64,000 nucleotides of DNA from contig OY720636.1 of assembly GCA_963169105.1 (NCBI GenBank), forward strand, positions 118,810,188 to 118,874,187, given 5' to 3'. The notes beneath the pieces are model-generated. The model had not been told where the DNA came from. It was given only the letters and a program-made list of their open reading frames with translations, and searched no databases. The translations under genes and the position numbers were made by a program. Numbering within the stretch: the first letter of the stretch is position 1; each line of letters opens with the position of its first letter. This stretch comes from Ceriagrion tenellum. Lineage: Eukaryota > Arthropoda > Insecta > Odonata > Coenagrionidae. Shown here in pieces: positions 1 through 12,195 of this stretch.

Positions 1-1918
1 TTTGACACATCCATTTTTTCATTTGAATCATATGAAACAGCTGAGTATCTCAAAATTCACTTCGGAAGCAAACATCGTAGTACCTATAACCGGCCATTTA
101 AATAAATATAATTTATAGGTACAAAATTGGGGTTAAATTTTATGACAGTAATAATGGTCTTAAAGAACTTCAGGAATATAAAAAAATACCAATGGAATTT
201 GAATGGGTTCATTTAATTTTTTTTTAATACTTTAATTTGCATAAAATCCACGTAGCAAAGCTCATAAAAAATTTTAATCGGAAGTTTACAAGCAATATGC
301 GAGTTGAGGAGTTTTGATGCTAGTCAACATAAATCATATTTGATAAAAAAAATAATGTCACATTCGGCGAGGAATGGCGGTCAAGCTGGATTCGAATGGC
401 AGACGATTGCTTGTGATGGAGAAGGAAGGATACTCTACGCTAAACAAACCCTTTAATCGTTCTCTTTCCAGATATGCACCTTCTTTTCTCCTTCAAGTCT
501 TTTCAAAGATCATATAGAACGTTGCTCGAGTCTGCTAGTTTTTTCCCTGCTCAACATCTCTCTCCACCGTTTTTAAGACATGGATTTTCGAATCCCAGAG
601 AAGGAGATGTTGCGAACAGTATTAACCACCTCACATGCGCCCGCGTCCTATCGTAAGCATGTTTTTCTTCCATAATTACGATAAAAGGGGATATTAGCCA
701 TCTTTTGGCTGTATACCGCATCATACCCTTCTCTATTTTCTCTAATGTCCCCCCCACTCAACCCAAAAGTCTAGCAGTCCATGACATTGTAATCGGAGAC
801 TAAACTCAAAAAATGAAAATAAATAAATCTTTTGCCCAAGATATTAAAGGTGCAGGTGTTTTACCAAAGAGTATATTTACAATTTTTCTCATTATCAATA
901 TAATTCCGTCTCATGAATAATCATCTATTTTCATATGCCTACGTAGCCCTCCAACTAAACCCCATGACTTCTGGATGTCAACAGAAAATACGTTCAGGCA
1001 CTATAATAGAAGATGAAAGAGAAGGATTAAATCTTCCAGTTCATAGTGTAAAGATATTTTTCAAAAGCATAGCACCAATAATACACATAATTGCTCCTTG
1101 TGGGTGGAAAATATTGAGAATGAATTGGAAAATAAAATAAAAACATATTACTCTGGTTAAATAGGATGATCAGAAAATATATGGCAAACGTATAGATTTT
1201 TCGAGACTAAGATGTGTTAACGCCGTGAATGAAATTGAAATCAACATCAAATTAAAACTCACTAGATATATAATATGAAGCTGCCTTATAGATATCATGT
1301 ATTGGTGTCGCGGCGTTCTATGGGAGCCCAGGATGTGGGAAAGTGGGAATGCCGGTGGAAAGATCGATCGGGATCAAGACGTCGAATATATCTTGGTGGG
1401 CGACGAGAAAATGTAGGTCTGGGGGATGAAAAAATGGAAAATTATTAGTCAACGTAGATCAGACAGAAGCTTATTAGGGAAAGACGAGTAAGTATGAAAA
1501 GCAAAATGACATCTACGATTTGTATGAAAAGAATTTATACCAGGAATGCATTTCAGCAGTTTCTTACGAGTTCCTTATAGGGTCAATTATACTAAGCCTA
1601 AATGCCATAGCCATGTTATAGAATAAGTCTACATGTATGTCATAACATAAATATCATCGACAGTTGACATGACAAAAATGTTTTACATCAACACATAAAG
1701 GGAGATGGAAGCAGAGTAAAATATGTAGCGTTTCAGCGTAATATCATGCATTAAATACCTTTAACTACTCACTGACGGACGCGAGCAGTTGAAGTGGAGT
1801 AAGGAGTAAAACTTGGAACATATACAAAATACTTGAGGAAAGGTTAACATTGGCTCATTTTTGCTTTAGTCATTAAAATCCGTTCCATGGTAAACCTGAT
1901 AATGGTAAAACTGGATTT
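1..1918. other. No gene recognised
   Basis: AT-rich DNA with frequent stops in all frames. The short open frames near 474-757 and 913-1140 have low-complexity composition and resemble nothing I know. I see no tRNA, splice-bounded exon or transposon end that I could defend. Confidence 0.6.
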
Positions 1919-1981
1919 GTTAATAGATGTGTCTCTAAAAGCATGAGGAACAGTCATGCCTTTGGAGACACATTTATTGAC
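1919..1981 (+). other. miRNA-precursor-like hairpin
   Basis: Two 28-nt arms (1919-1946 and 1954-1981) are separated by a 7-nt loop (ggaacag). As RNA, every position pairs (three as G-U) except one A-C mismatch. The left arm includes GATGTGTCTCTAAAAGCATG and the right arm is its near reverse complement. Length, loop size and near-perfect pairing fit an insect pre-miRNA or a very small foldback element. I do not recognise a known miRNA seed. Either strand could be transcribed, and expression is unknown. Confidence 0.45.
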
Positions 1982-4900
1982 ATGAATGACGTCAATGAAG
2001 ATATTAAAGGATAGTCATCATCGCAACATATGACTCAAACGAGAAAGTTGTTTAATAAGAGAATAAGAGAAAGATAACCACAAATTTTCTCGCATAATCT
2101 TTCAGTTGTGTACGTAATGTTTTCCATTATCGTTCTTTACTTGTTTGTTCAATGAGCCATTTCAGAAAATTTCGTCAATCGGAGCAATTTTCTACATTAT
2201 ATCAGTAAATATTTATTTACCCTACCACGCAAGATTATCCTCATACTTCAGAGAAATATATCACTCACATATTACCCTCATAGATTCTCCGTACATTATT
2301 AGGATGGATTATTGCTAGGCATCTTTAATTGCTTCAATGAAAGTATTGGGGTTATGATATAAATCATGCGCATTGATGCATCAAAAATCGCGGATGAGAC
2401 TGAATCAAGGGAGATGTTTTTATAATAATTCAATAAGTAATATATTATGATGGAAGAAATTATAGTTGTAACTTGGAGATGGAAACACAAAAAGGAGGGC
2501 AAGAACTATTTAAGGAGTAAATGTTGATTTTAATGCGTACACAATGTGCATTTGTAATAATATTAAATTTCTCCGAGATTCTGTTTCACATGGTAACTCA
2601 AACAAACTATGACGGGGTAAAGAAAGGTTTTTTTAGGTGCCATCTTTAGAAAAGTCTCGAATTATCTCATTAAATTTATAAATATTAGAATCATATCCCC
2701 AAATAATATGTGCCCAAACATTTTTAGAAGCGTTCAAAACATCCTTAATTAGCATACATTGGAGAGTTCGGTGTAGTTCCATTATTTACTAAAATGAACA
2801 TCGCAGCGGCAGGATGGATGTATGGGGTTATGGATGGTTATGAGATAGTTTAGCAGCTGTATTTGATTCTTATAACCACAAATGACTAGATAATGTAGTT
2901 TTATGTCACTAAATTTTTATTGTGATACAACATGTTCCTACTCATCAGCGTGTTCATATTGTGCAAATATCAAAATATGTACAGAGATTTATATACCATT
3001 ACGGTCAGAGGTAGGGAGAAGGTAGGAGGGGAAAAACCAGGGGTAAGGAAGTGGGAGGGAGATTGAGGTGGCAATCGGGAAAAAATCCGGGAGCATGAAT
3101 CTAGGCGAGAGCGGGGGGAAGGGTTTGGGTGAGGGTTCTACACCGCGTCAAGCTTTTTCATTCCGTGTGATTTTTCAAACTGACTTTAAAAAAAAGTCGA
3201 CAGGCAATTTTGAGTCTCTCCAGCTTTTTCTTCATGTCGTCTCTTATGAAGGCATTTGACTAGAAATCCGCCATGTAAACGTATCCATGGTTGCTTGTGG
3301 TTTGATGTGCAAGTGCAGAAAACAAGAGGGTGAAAAATTTCACGAACTCACGATATTTCGCAACTTAGAGAATATGATTCAAGGGCTTTTTCATACCTCC
3401 CAGCATTAGCCTTCATTCAAGGCCTCCCTATTCAACATGCTTTCCTTCTTTAGAAAATCTTGAAATTTATTTTCTCGGCAGGATACTCGCTAACCCAATT
3501 CGAATAGCCCGTCAACACAGCTTCATCGCTCCATTTTTTTAGTTCAAAGATTTGGAGACGCCTCGAAAGATGGAGCGCCTGTATACGACGTATCTGTCAC
3601 GGATCAAGTGCGAATATTTCCGAGTCACTTCGTCAGACATCAAAAGAAAGTGTTGCCGAAGGATGTTTTCTTGTCCAAGGATGAAGGAATGTTGACGGGG
3701 CGCGAGAAGTATAACTAGAAGGGGAAATTGAGATATGATCACTAGGGAGCGTGGGTGGTGGGAGATTGCGATGGTGTCTGCTGCTATATTTCTTCCTCTC
3801 AAAAGGCGCCTTTCCCTGATCACCAGACTAAAAATTTTCATCCTCTCTCCCGCAGGACACAGACCTCCTCCTCAATACAGTAGGGAAATCAATGAGAATT
3901 CAATCTCCGAGCTTCCGACCTCTCCTCATTTATAGCGCGGAGATAGCAACAGAGTCAAAATGCCAACGGTGATTTGGTCATCTCTATTTCCAACGCGATA
4001 TTTTTCAAGTGCCGGTAGGTAGGACTTCTATGAATAAAGGATTATGAGATGTAGCAATATGGACAGAGAACAATGGCAAATAATAACAGTGTAAAAAAAT
4101 GGCGTCGTGCATAGAATACATTCACAGTAAAATAAGGCAAATCTGATAACAAATGAACTCGTATTTTGCACATTGACAATTTTCTAGAGCTTTTCACCAG
4201 GAAGAAAATAATGAAATGTACCTATATGAAGCGAAACATTTGGATTACAAAAAAAATTCCACACCACTAATCAAAGATCGATTAAAAGTGTTGCAGTACT
4301 CTCACTTTACGCTAGCGTCGAAATAATGTGGTTTGACTGGAAATGGTAACGTTACTGCTAAACAATTCAAAAGCCGGATTATGAGCAGAGGTTCAATAAA
4401 TTTTAAAATATATTCATCGTATATATAATAAATTTTCAGGATTCACTTGGTGGAACAATATTGCGAAGATTAGTAAATTAATTCCCTTTATAATATTCCA
4501 CAAAGGTTATATATTCATCGTATTCCTAAAACATGCATACATATTCTAAAAATCAGATGGAAAAATCTTGATATCGGAGGTCAGAGTGTAGGATTGGATA
4601 ACATGTTCGTAAACCATGACCTAAAGTCATAGCATCATATATTTAATGAGCCTCTTTCAAAATAATTAGATATTGAATATGGATTCTCTACGTAGTAGGC
4701 ACGCTCCTAACTCTAACGGGGTCAAATTAGTGGAAATCGTTATTTTATCAAACTCTTGAAGAACAATAACTTTGCACCCAGCCATCTATAAGTTGACGAA
4801 ATAATATATTTATATAATAATTAGTGAAGGAGAGCATGTTCTTTAACACTAACCGTTAGTGAACAACATTTAATAATGTTTTCGAGGGATTGTGGGGTTT

Positions 4901-5650
4901 GCCATAAAACATTTTTATTTACCTGCATACCTACCGCAATCATTGGGATGTCTAATGGTAAAATTACTGCTTAATTATATGCTATAACTTATAATGTTAT
5001 CACTAAACTGATGCTTCATTAATGTCATACAAGCATTTCATGGTCATTATGCTGATAGGGAGTTGCAGAGGGTTACGTGAATCAAGAATTAAGTACATAT
5101 AAGCCAGTGATAAGAATATATTACAATGTAAGTAGATCCAGATTCATACATGAGCGACAACGTGAGAGCAAGTGATCGAGTAGTCTCGTGCCACATATAA
5201 CTCATACACCGGAAGTAGGGTACAGCGCTACGCAGTGGCGAATACGCTGAGTGGTGAATGAGCGCCCGTTATGAAATACATCACCAGTAACAGGAACAGT
5301 ATCCAGTAACCCTACAGGAGAATTAGCACCTAACTAATGTGACCTTTGACAATATGTTTTAATTAAAATATTAGAAGCTTCAAGTCACAAAAACTGTGGT
5401 TCCGGCCATTTCAGTCCATTAGTAGACCACATGTAAAATACATATCGTGCAACAACGGATGAAACATCTAAAAACTTGATGAAAACCATTGATTAGTGTA
5501 ATGAACATATACCTATGATAGATATAAATTCTGTAGACACCCAAAAACTAGGAGGAATAATGATAGCAATATAGTTTAAAAAACAACATTCGAAAATCAA
5601 GTGCATGAGTTATTAAAATGTAAGACTTCACCATTTGTTTTAATGGGTTA
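1982..5650. other. No gene recognised
   Basis: AT-rich intergenic-type DNA. There is a G-rich stretch at about 3005-3135. Short open frames near 3068-3259 and 3539-3935 overlap on opposite strands and show no domain, so they look accidental. Confidence 0.6.
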
Positions 5651-5689
5651 CAAGGAGAAATACAAAAATCTATTTTGTATTTCTCCTTG
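5651..5689. repeat. Perfect 17-bp-arm hairpin
   Basis: CAAGGAGAAATACAAAA (5651-5667) is followed after a 5-nt loop by its exact reverse complement (5673-5689). The arms are perfect and isolated, with no flanking target duplication seen. It could be a tiny foldback remnant or a structured RNA. Confidence 0.8.
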
Positions 5690-6739
5690 AAGTCATGTTG
5701 AATGAAGTGCCAATGATGGCTTCATAATCAAAATCCCCTTCCATAGATATTCGGCCTTACCTTCCTCCGCCCCGTACCATCCCTTGTCCCTCTATAGGGT
5801 TTACACTACCGAGATAGATGGAGGGTTCTAAACCCGCCTTGGCCCGTAAAACCCTCGTCAATAGCAACCCCACCGGGAAAGTTTCACTCGCCTTTCATCG
5901 TGTGGGCCTTGACGTCACAGCGGGAGGGCAGAATGGATGGGCAGTAAAATCTAAGATAAATTCCACTGAGGTAATTTTAATTAAGCTGCCCGCCAAGTGT
6001 TTTTCATGTAATTATTTTATAATATATTTAGCCAAAATAAGATAACATAGAGCAAGGTAAGAAATCCAACGTCTCTTCAACTCGTCAAAGATATGCTAAA
6101 CTCCAACTCATCAAAGATATAGCTTCAAAAATGGGGGAAAAGCAAATGATGACACATGGTACTTGGAATTTTTGCAGGAGACTCGGCCACGGAAAAAATT
6201 TTGAGGAACAGACACAGGCGAGCAGGATTGACTTTTAGACACCTCTTCTTTGCCAATTAGGCTCAAAGATCGCAAAGAAAGGCAGGGAAGACTCCAATGC
6301 TCTCAGATTTGGGAGAGAAAAGGAAAGAATGGCGTGAATGAAGTCTGCGAGGAAGATATATTTGCACAGATGGTTCGCAGTCCCTGACCAACAGTTCATA
6401 GTATTGATCCTTTCTTGGCTTTTTCGAGACCCTTAACCTATATCAAAACGGAGGTCAAAAAAATACAATTTGAACGTTGGGAGATGTGGTCTGTTTTCCA
6501 ATTATCTTTCACTACTTATCCAAAATATAAATAAAGGTGAATTACGATAAACTTAACGGATCAGCAGAAAGCAACATTGGGATAACATATCAGCAAAGAT
6601 AAGACGCTTACAAAACTGATATTAGAGAAGGCAGGATGGAGAAGGAGAGAGGAAATGGAGAAAAATACGAAATGGAGAAATTTATCGAGGAGTTGAAGAG
6701 AAATGGACCATTCAGAAATGAAGAGCAAGATGGATTGAA
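5690..6739. other. No gene recognised
   Basis: Mixed-composition DNA. A short frame at 5818-6045 has ordinary composition but no recognisable domain and no matching splice sites. From about 6590 the plus strand becomes purine-rich and lysine/arginine/glutamate-coding, which may be more of the degraded LINE described next. Confidence 0.5.
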
Positions 6740-6965
6740 CCCAGCCTGAGACAGAATGGGTTATTGAGGAGCATAATTGAAGGAAAAATAGAGGGAAAGG
6801 TCCTCAAAAGAAGACCCAGAAATATACACATAAACCGAATAAAGAGGAAAGTAAATAAGAAGAGCTACCAGGGAGTAAGGGTACTAGCACTAGATAGGAA
6901 TGTGATGAGAGCTGCGAACAACCAATATTAGGATAGAACACCCAATGATGAAGGTGATTAATTTA
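6740..6965 (+). pseudogene. LINE reverse transcriptase C-terminal remnant
   Basis: On the plus strand a frame reads LLRSIIEGKIEGKVLKRRP, then a basic linker, then SYQGVRVLALDRNVMRAA. This is the arrangement at the C-terminal end of many arthropod LINE polyproteins: a basic GK-EGK-RRP motif, then an SYQ-LA-DR-WRAA motif. No RT catalytic core is preserved here; it would lie upstream, where only stop-ridden purine-rich DNA remains. This is a 5'-truncated dead copy. The motif match is from memory of the family, and the clade is unresolved. Confidence 0.55.
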
Positions 6966-7170
6966 GGCACATTTTCATCCCACATGGCAATGCCTATATT
7001 CAATCAAAGACCGAAAATGTTTACGTTTTTATTCGATATTTTCCATAGGTTTTACTAGCTGGTTAATGGAATTGATATATTATCAGTCTATTTTTCATTT
7101 GCAGTTAAAATATAATAAATCATGAATTTACTATAGGTAAACAGTACTTATTTCTAGTAAGTGAAGAGTT

Positions 7171-7337
7171 GTTTACTGTAATGAGCTCTCTGCTCTATTC
7201 TGCCGAGAGTTGGCGGAAGCATTCGGTTGGCTGCCGCTGAGCTGAAAAATGAAAAATATCGAATGCATTGGCTTCCGTACGCCAGAACGATATCACACGC
7301 TATCGCGAAGGCCATGGCTATATAGCAGCTCAGTGAA
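7171..7337 (+). repeat. 167-bp direct repeat, copy 1
   Basis: Begins GTTTACTGTAATGAGCTCTC and ends GCAGCTCAGTGAA. The second copy at 8176-8342 has exactly the same length with fewer than about ten substitutions and no indels. The start-to-start distance is 1,005 bp. The ends lack the TG...CA of LTRs, and I do not recognise the family. Confidence 0.85.
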
Positions 7338-7551
7338 TAGCTGCAATATAGCCATAACTATATTGCTATTAAAAGAATGGAGCAGAAATTCTCCACGCCG
7401 TTATAAGGGTTAAGCAATAAGGAAAAATTAAATGAAAAAATCTCAAGAGAAAATGGCTTGATGGATACTCCAGATAAAAGCAGCAAATGGAACACAATTA
7501 TATTTGCGTTTTTAACCATTCATTGCTAACTCATTGGTAGATTCAACTTTA

Positions 7552-7627
7552 TTTTGAAAATATGTTTTGTACTTTCCACAGTTATAGTGGAAGGAACTGT
7601 GTAAAAGTACAAAACTTATTTTCAAAA
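7552..7627. repeat. 30-bp-arm imperfect hairpin
   Basis: Arms 7552-7581 and 7597-7627 pair almost fully around a 15-nt loop; the core is GTTTTGTACTTT against AAAGTACAAAAC, and one arm has a single-base insertion. It lies between the two 167-bp repeats. It may be a foldback element inserted between them or part of the same unit. Confidence 0.75.
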
Positions 7628-8175
7628 TTAATTCGAATATGAAGTACTGCTACGAAGTGGCGCATGAAGGTTAAACGAGATTTTTACAACCTGCTTCCCA
7701 TATCACAATACTCGATATAAATATCACTTTCCAACGCGATTTCTTAGTGTATTATAAATAAAAATACACATAAAAAGATTTTTATAAATTATCATTGATG
7801 TTGGTACAGATATTTTGCTATTACAATAAATACAGTTCCGCGTTTCATTTAAGAAGTAATAGTGATATCAACGGGCCGAATCAATATGAATGCGAAAGGA
7901 TTACATGCTGCATAAAAGGTTGCACTGTGAAAATAGTAATGAGTTTTAGTTACCTAATGAGGATGCCAAACCATCATTTTTATGCTCCAATGATGACTTA
8001 AGGGCCGGAAAAAAGTACGATTTGAAATGATGTTCGTTGAAGTTCAACGGGGATTATCCATTAGAAAACCCACTCCAGAGGATCAAGCGCTTTAGCCAAA
8101 CAATTTGTAACTGACTCAAGGATCTTCATTCCTTTGGCGAATATTTAATTTTAGATTCAAAACAAAGCGAAGTCC

Positions 8176-8342
8176 GTTTACTGTAATAAGCTCTCTACTC
8201 TATTCTGCCAAGAGTTGGAGGAAGCATTCGGTTGGCTGCCGCTGAGCTGAAAAATGAAAAATATCGGATGCATTGGCTTCCGTACGCCAGAACGATAACA
8301 CACGCTATCGCGAAGGCCATGGTTATATTGCAGCTCAGTGAA
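8176..8342 (+). repeat. 167-bp direct repeat, copy 2
   Basis: Second copy of the repeat at 7171-7337, in the same orientation and of identical length. Flanks differ immediately outside the repeat (cagtgaatagc after copy 1, cagtgaaacgt after copy 2), so the repeat ends are sharp. This suggests either two insertions of a short family or the termini of a small unrecognised element. Confidence 0.85.
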
Positions 8343-8531
8343 ACGTGACTCTCGAAGTCCACTCGAGATTCATGTGGGTGCAGCTGGGTGAGCCACAGGA
8401 GCATTAAAACGACGGTTTATGCAAAAAATATTCAACAGGGAAAACACTTAACATGGGTCAAATTACCCTGGTTACTGTAACTACTTCCAAGCATTATCCA
8501 TTAAGTCAGTTTTTCCTTTCTCATAAACACT

Positions 8532-8566
<35 letters not shown>

Positions 8567-10195
8567 ATGACTAACACTCACTATTTTGCTGGTACCTATT
8601 GTAATTAGACCATTTGCGTCTAAAGCTGCAAGCATCGGTACAGAGAGAAGAAGCTCGTCTTCGGCGTGGAGGTTCTACGGCACGGCGGTGGAAGGATTTA
8701 AAGACGTAAGGAATTGAACGTGTATTTTTATCTTCCAGAATTAATTAAGCGTCAACTTCTTCCATGTTGCGTTTCCCGTCAAAGCATACCTTATGCATGG
8801 ACGCCCTGGAATTTGTAGCAATTTGTAGACAAGGGAAGGTCCTAGTCAGAATGACTTTACAGAATACTTGTCTCTGTTTTCCAGGGCAACTTCCTTCTTT
8901 ACAAAAACCACTCCTGGGCTTTGTTCTCCCTCAATCCGTCACATATAACATCGGGAGAGGGTAAGCACTGAGGAAAACATGCAAAGGGAGCGGTCGTATG
9001 TCAGATGGAATTCGTGGAGAACAAAGGATGGAAGGCAAACAGAGGAGCAAACAGTATATGGGGCACCGTTTTAGATGTAGAGCCCAGTTGACAAACGAAT
9101 GAACAATTTTTCTCTTTTTTATACCTAGTCAAAGAAGTAATTAATACGGGATGTTTGCTGGGCAAAATTCATGGGCTCAAGTGACAAAGCCTTGTCTTAA
9201 TATTGTAAACAGGAAAACTGACAATCGGCCTACCTCGTAGAAATACATCAACCGGACAATGGTAAAAAACGCCATTAAACGTACGTATGTAGTTAATAAT
9301 AAATCTGACATCCAAGCAACTATAATAATTTCTATCTGCATGAAAACTTTTCTTTTATTTTTGTACTTTTATAAATAACATATGAAATATACGTCCTCGG
9401 TTTTCGTCGATTGAGATTTAATGAAAAATTCTGTCAGTCTGTGTGTATACACATCTTCCTTTTAAGGTGTCTAGCATATTGAATATCGAAATTCATTCCG
9501 TCAAAACATCGCAGAGAGTCAGAACTTAACTTCACTACAGAGTGAGACCCAAAAAATATGCTTAAAATATTTTCCTAAGGATTCTCTTTTTGTATTTTTT
9601 ACTGACGAAGTGCATAATTATAATTTCGGTGCGGTATTACAAACATATTTTAATCAAAAGTTAAATCTATTCTAGGATCATTAAAAGTATGACGTACCAA
9701 GAAACTCGACTCTTTGCTAGGAATCCAACAGGAAACCATTTGTTTGAGAAAACGAACTTGTAAAAAACGGGCAAAAGCACAATATTAAAGATAAACTTTA
9801 ATCAATCAAGACTGAACAAAGGAGCCAATAAAAGTAATGTCTCGTAAACTTGACTGAACAACGAAATTCACACTTCCGGTTTAATAAAGATCCTCTCCAT
9901 TAATCACAGTCAAGAAAATAACATGATGCAAAATTTTACTTCAAAACGCACAAACTTAATACATATATAGTGTGGAACAATTTGTAAAATCCTAATTACA
10001 CAAGAGAGACAAATAGCCAAACCAAGGTTGAAATATTACAATTAAATGATGAAAGATAATTTTAGCATCATCTTAGGAGTTCTACATAATGAATATATAT
10101 CTCATTATCTAATATCTCCCTTGGATGTTAAAGATTTCATAAGCGCTACTCGGTTAAAAATCTTTCTGACAAGCGACGAACATTTTATATTCCTT
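8343..10195. other. No gene; TA microsatellite at 8536-8563
   Basis: An uninterrupted AT dinucleotide run lies at about 8536-8563. The rest is AT-rich DNA without a convincing exon, RNA gene or transposon terminus up to the TTAA at 10196-10199. Confidence 0.6.
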
Positions 10196-10199
10196 TTAA

Positions 10200-10420
10200 C
10201 CCTTAAGTAGGCGCGCGGGGGTCTCTCGAACCCCCATACATTTATTTTGTGTAATAACTTTTTAACTGTACGATCAGCATTATTGATATATTCAGTACCT
10301 TCCAGAAACTTCGTATTCAGTCATAAAAAATAAAAATATGTTTTAGGTAATTGATATTTTCAATTTTATTTACAATTTTAACGTCCTGGGGGTCACAGTG
10401 ACCCCCCGCGCCTACTAACG
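10200..10420. repeat. piggyBac left end with subterminal palindromes
   Basis: After the 17-bp TIR comes a palindrome, GGGGGTCTCTCGAACCCCC (10217-10235). A second one, GGGGGTCACAGTGACCCCCC (10389-10408), is followed by GCGCCTACTAACG, a diverged inverted copy of the TIR interior. The right end repeats the layout, with a palindrome at 14479-14497 and two GCGCCTACTTA copies. Such internal repeats are usual transposase-binding candidates in this family. Confidence 0.8.
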
Positions 10421-12195
10421 TTACACTTTCTGCGCATGACTTCCATATGCTAAAATTCTTATTTGCGGATTCTTCAGTTAAAATTTTTGTATTTTACGCT
10501 TAAATAATATATGTTCACATTTTTACTTAGTAATATTTGGTCAGAGTGTAACATTGTTAATAATAATACTACACATTTGTCTATTTTCCTGAAAATGATG
10601 TGAAATGTTAGTAATAATTACCTTTTTTGAAAAAAGTTTTCGATGTAATCAATGAAGAGAAACGAAGTACATAAAACATTAGCACATTTATAACAATTAG
10701 AGTAAAAATAAATTATTGTGATTGGTGTTTAATATTTTATTACGCAAATTAAAAGTAAAACTCATAACATCTTTTCCTTTGAGAGGAAATGGTCATTGCC
10801 GCTATTTTTATATAACACACTTTGTCATTTTGCTTCCTTTTGTTCTGCGATAGAGAATTAATCAAGAAAAACTGCGACCTAGATTGGGCGGAAGGTGGGA
10901 TAAGATGGTGGAGGATGTCAAAAATGGATAACCCCAATATTTTGTCTTTGGCAAGTTCAAAGCAGCAGTGGTGGAAAAATGAAATGGTAAAGTACAGGAA
11001 TAATTGGATATGTGTTCTGAGAATTTTTAAAGCAAAGGAGTGATGTGGTATGGAAAAATGAGGGTTAAGGGAGCCTCGGATCAGTTGATGAGTTCCAGGG
11101 AAAAACATTTTATCCTAAGAGGAAGTGTAAGCGGGGGATACTATGGTCAGGTTGGGATTAGTGTGCTCTCACCAGGGGGGCAAGCCTCCACTTCGTCTTT
11201 CCGTTTTCTCACTGAATGACCATACCCCTATTGTTCAAATTCCCGAATTTACAAGAAGAGTATGTTGGGAGGCAAGGATTACGCTGAGCATACCCTCACT
11301 ATGGGGGGTAGTAGGGTGAGCTCCTCGTCACTCAGGTTTCCTGCTGAGCTCACGTCTTTTTTTCCAATTCCACTTTCACGAGGGATTGGTGGCGGCTGCA
11401 CCTATGCTAATGGCTCGTTGTCTCGGAGACACTGAGGGAGAGTAAGGAGGTAATTAAGGATGGGGAAAAGGGACGTGGGCATACCATCACAACGCAGAAA
11501 AGGTTTAATGGGGAGGTCTATTTCATATCTTATTTTTGTTTCCTCATACAAGGCCGTTGAAGAATAAGGGGAGTAGGTTTTCCCGAACAACCACAAACCC
11601 TTCTTTCCCGGACTCACTCCCCTACTCCCCTCCACGTGCACCTTTTCCCCTCATCCCCCTACAGGCACAACTGTTCACATTGTATATATTCGGAGAATAT
11701 CATTCATTTTGTACCATTCCTTACTATGTTTTGAATCGATATAGTCCACTTCTGGTCCCCTTTCCCGTCTACCAGTCTCTACTCTCTCGCAAGACAGCGT
11801 CATTTCTCCAGTTGTTATCTTCTGAGCCGAGTAGAAAAGGCTGTTTGCAGATCTGAAGTATCCACGATTTCATCAATGAGGTAAGGGAATGGTTTATGTA
11901 TTTGAAAACTTAAATTTGCTAATTTTATCGGAATTGTGTTTTCTTTGTTGATATAAAAGATAATATATATTCTCAACATTATTTTCAGTATCTCGACACC
12001 ACAGTGACTGGGATCATTGAAAATAGGCTGAGTCCTATTATTTTTGGCTGGTATAAATTTCTGTTGGTATGTAACTTGTCATTCATATTCAGTATTTGAT
12101 ACGCAGCATATTTTGCACCATGAAGATTGTTGTAAAACAATGTAGATATATCTCTAATTCATTATTCACTGAAATTTACAGGTGTACTCTTTGAA
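10421..12195 (+). other. piggyBac leader with probable 5' intron
   Basis: No convincing gene. Small opposing frames at 10749-11108, 11402-11641 and 11536-11856 show no domain. A polypyrimidine stretch near 11590-11660 and a good splice acceptor (aaatttacag, ending at 12180) just before the transposase ATG at 12196 suggest the transposase mRNA has a spliced 5' untranslated exon, as many piggyBac-type elements do. The donor was not identified. Confidence 0.4.

Noticed and set aside
551..660. tRNA-like minus-strand segment with GGGATTCGAAAATCC
   Set aside because: The putative B-box is off consensus, the A-box spacing is wrong and no cloverleaf or terminator follows.
3539..3935. Opposed ORFs of 100 and 66 codons
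   Set aside because: They overlap on both strands, have no recognisable domain and no splice or start context; likely chance.
7171..8342. The 167-bp repeats as LTRs of a small retrotransposon
   Set aside because: No TG...CA ends, no primer-binding site or polypurine tract between them, and no target duplication outside.
11402..11856. 106-codon and 79-codon frames inside the piggyBac leader
   Set aside because: Proline/leucine-rich low-complexity readings on both strands; no family resemblance, so not called as cargo genes.
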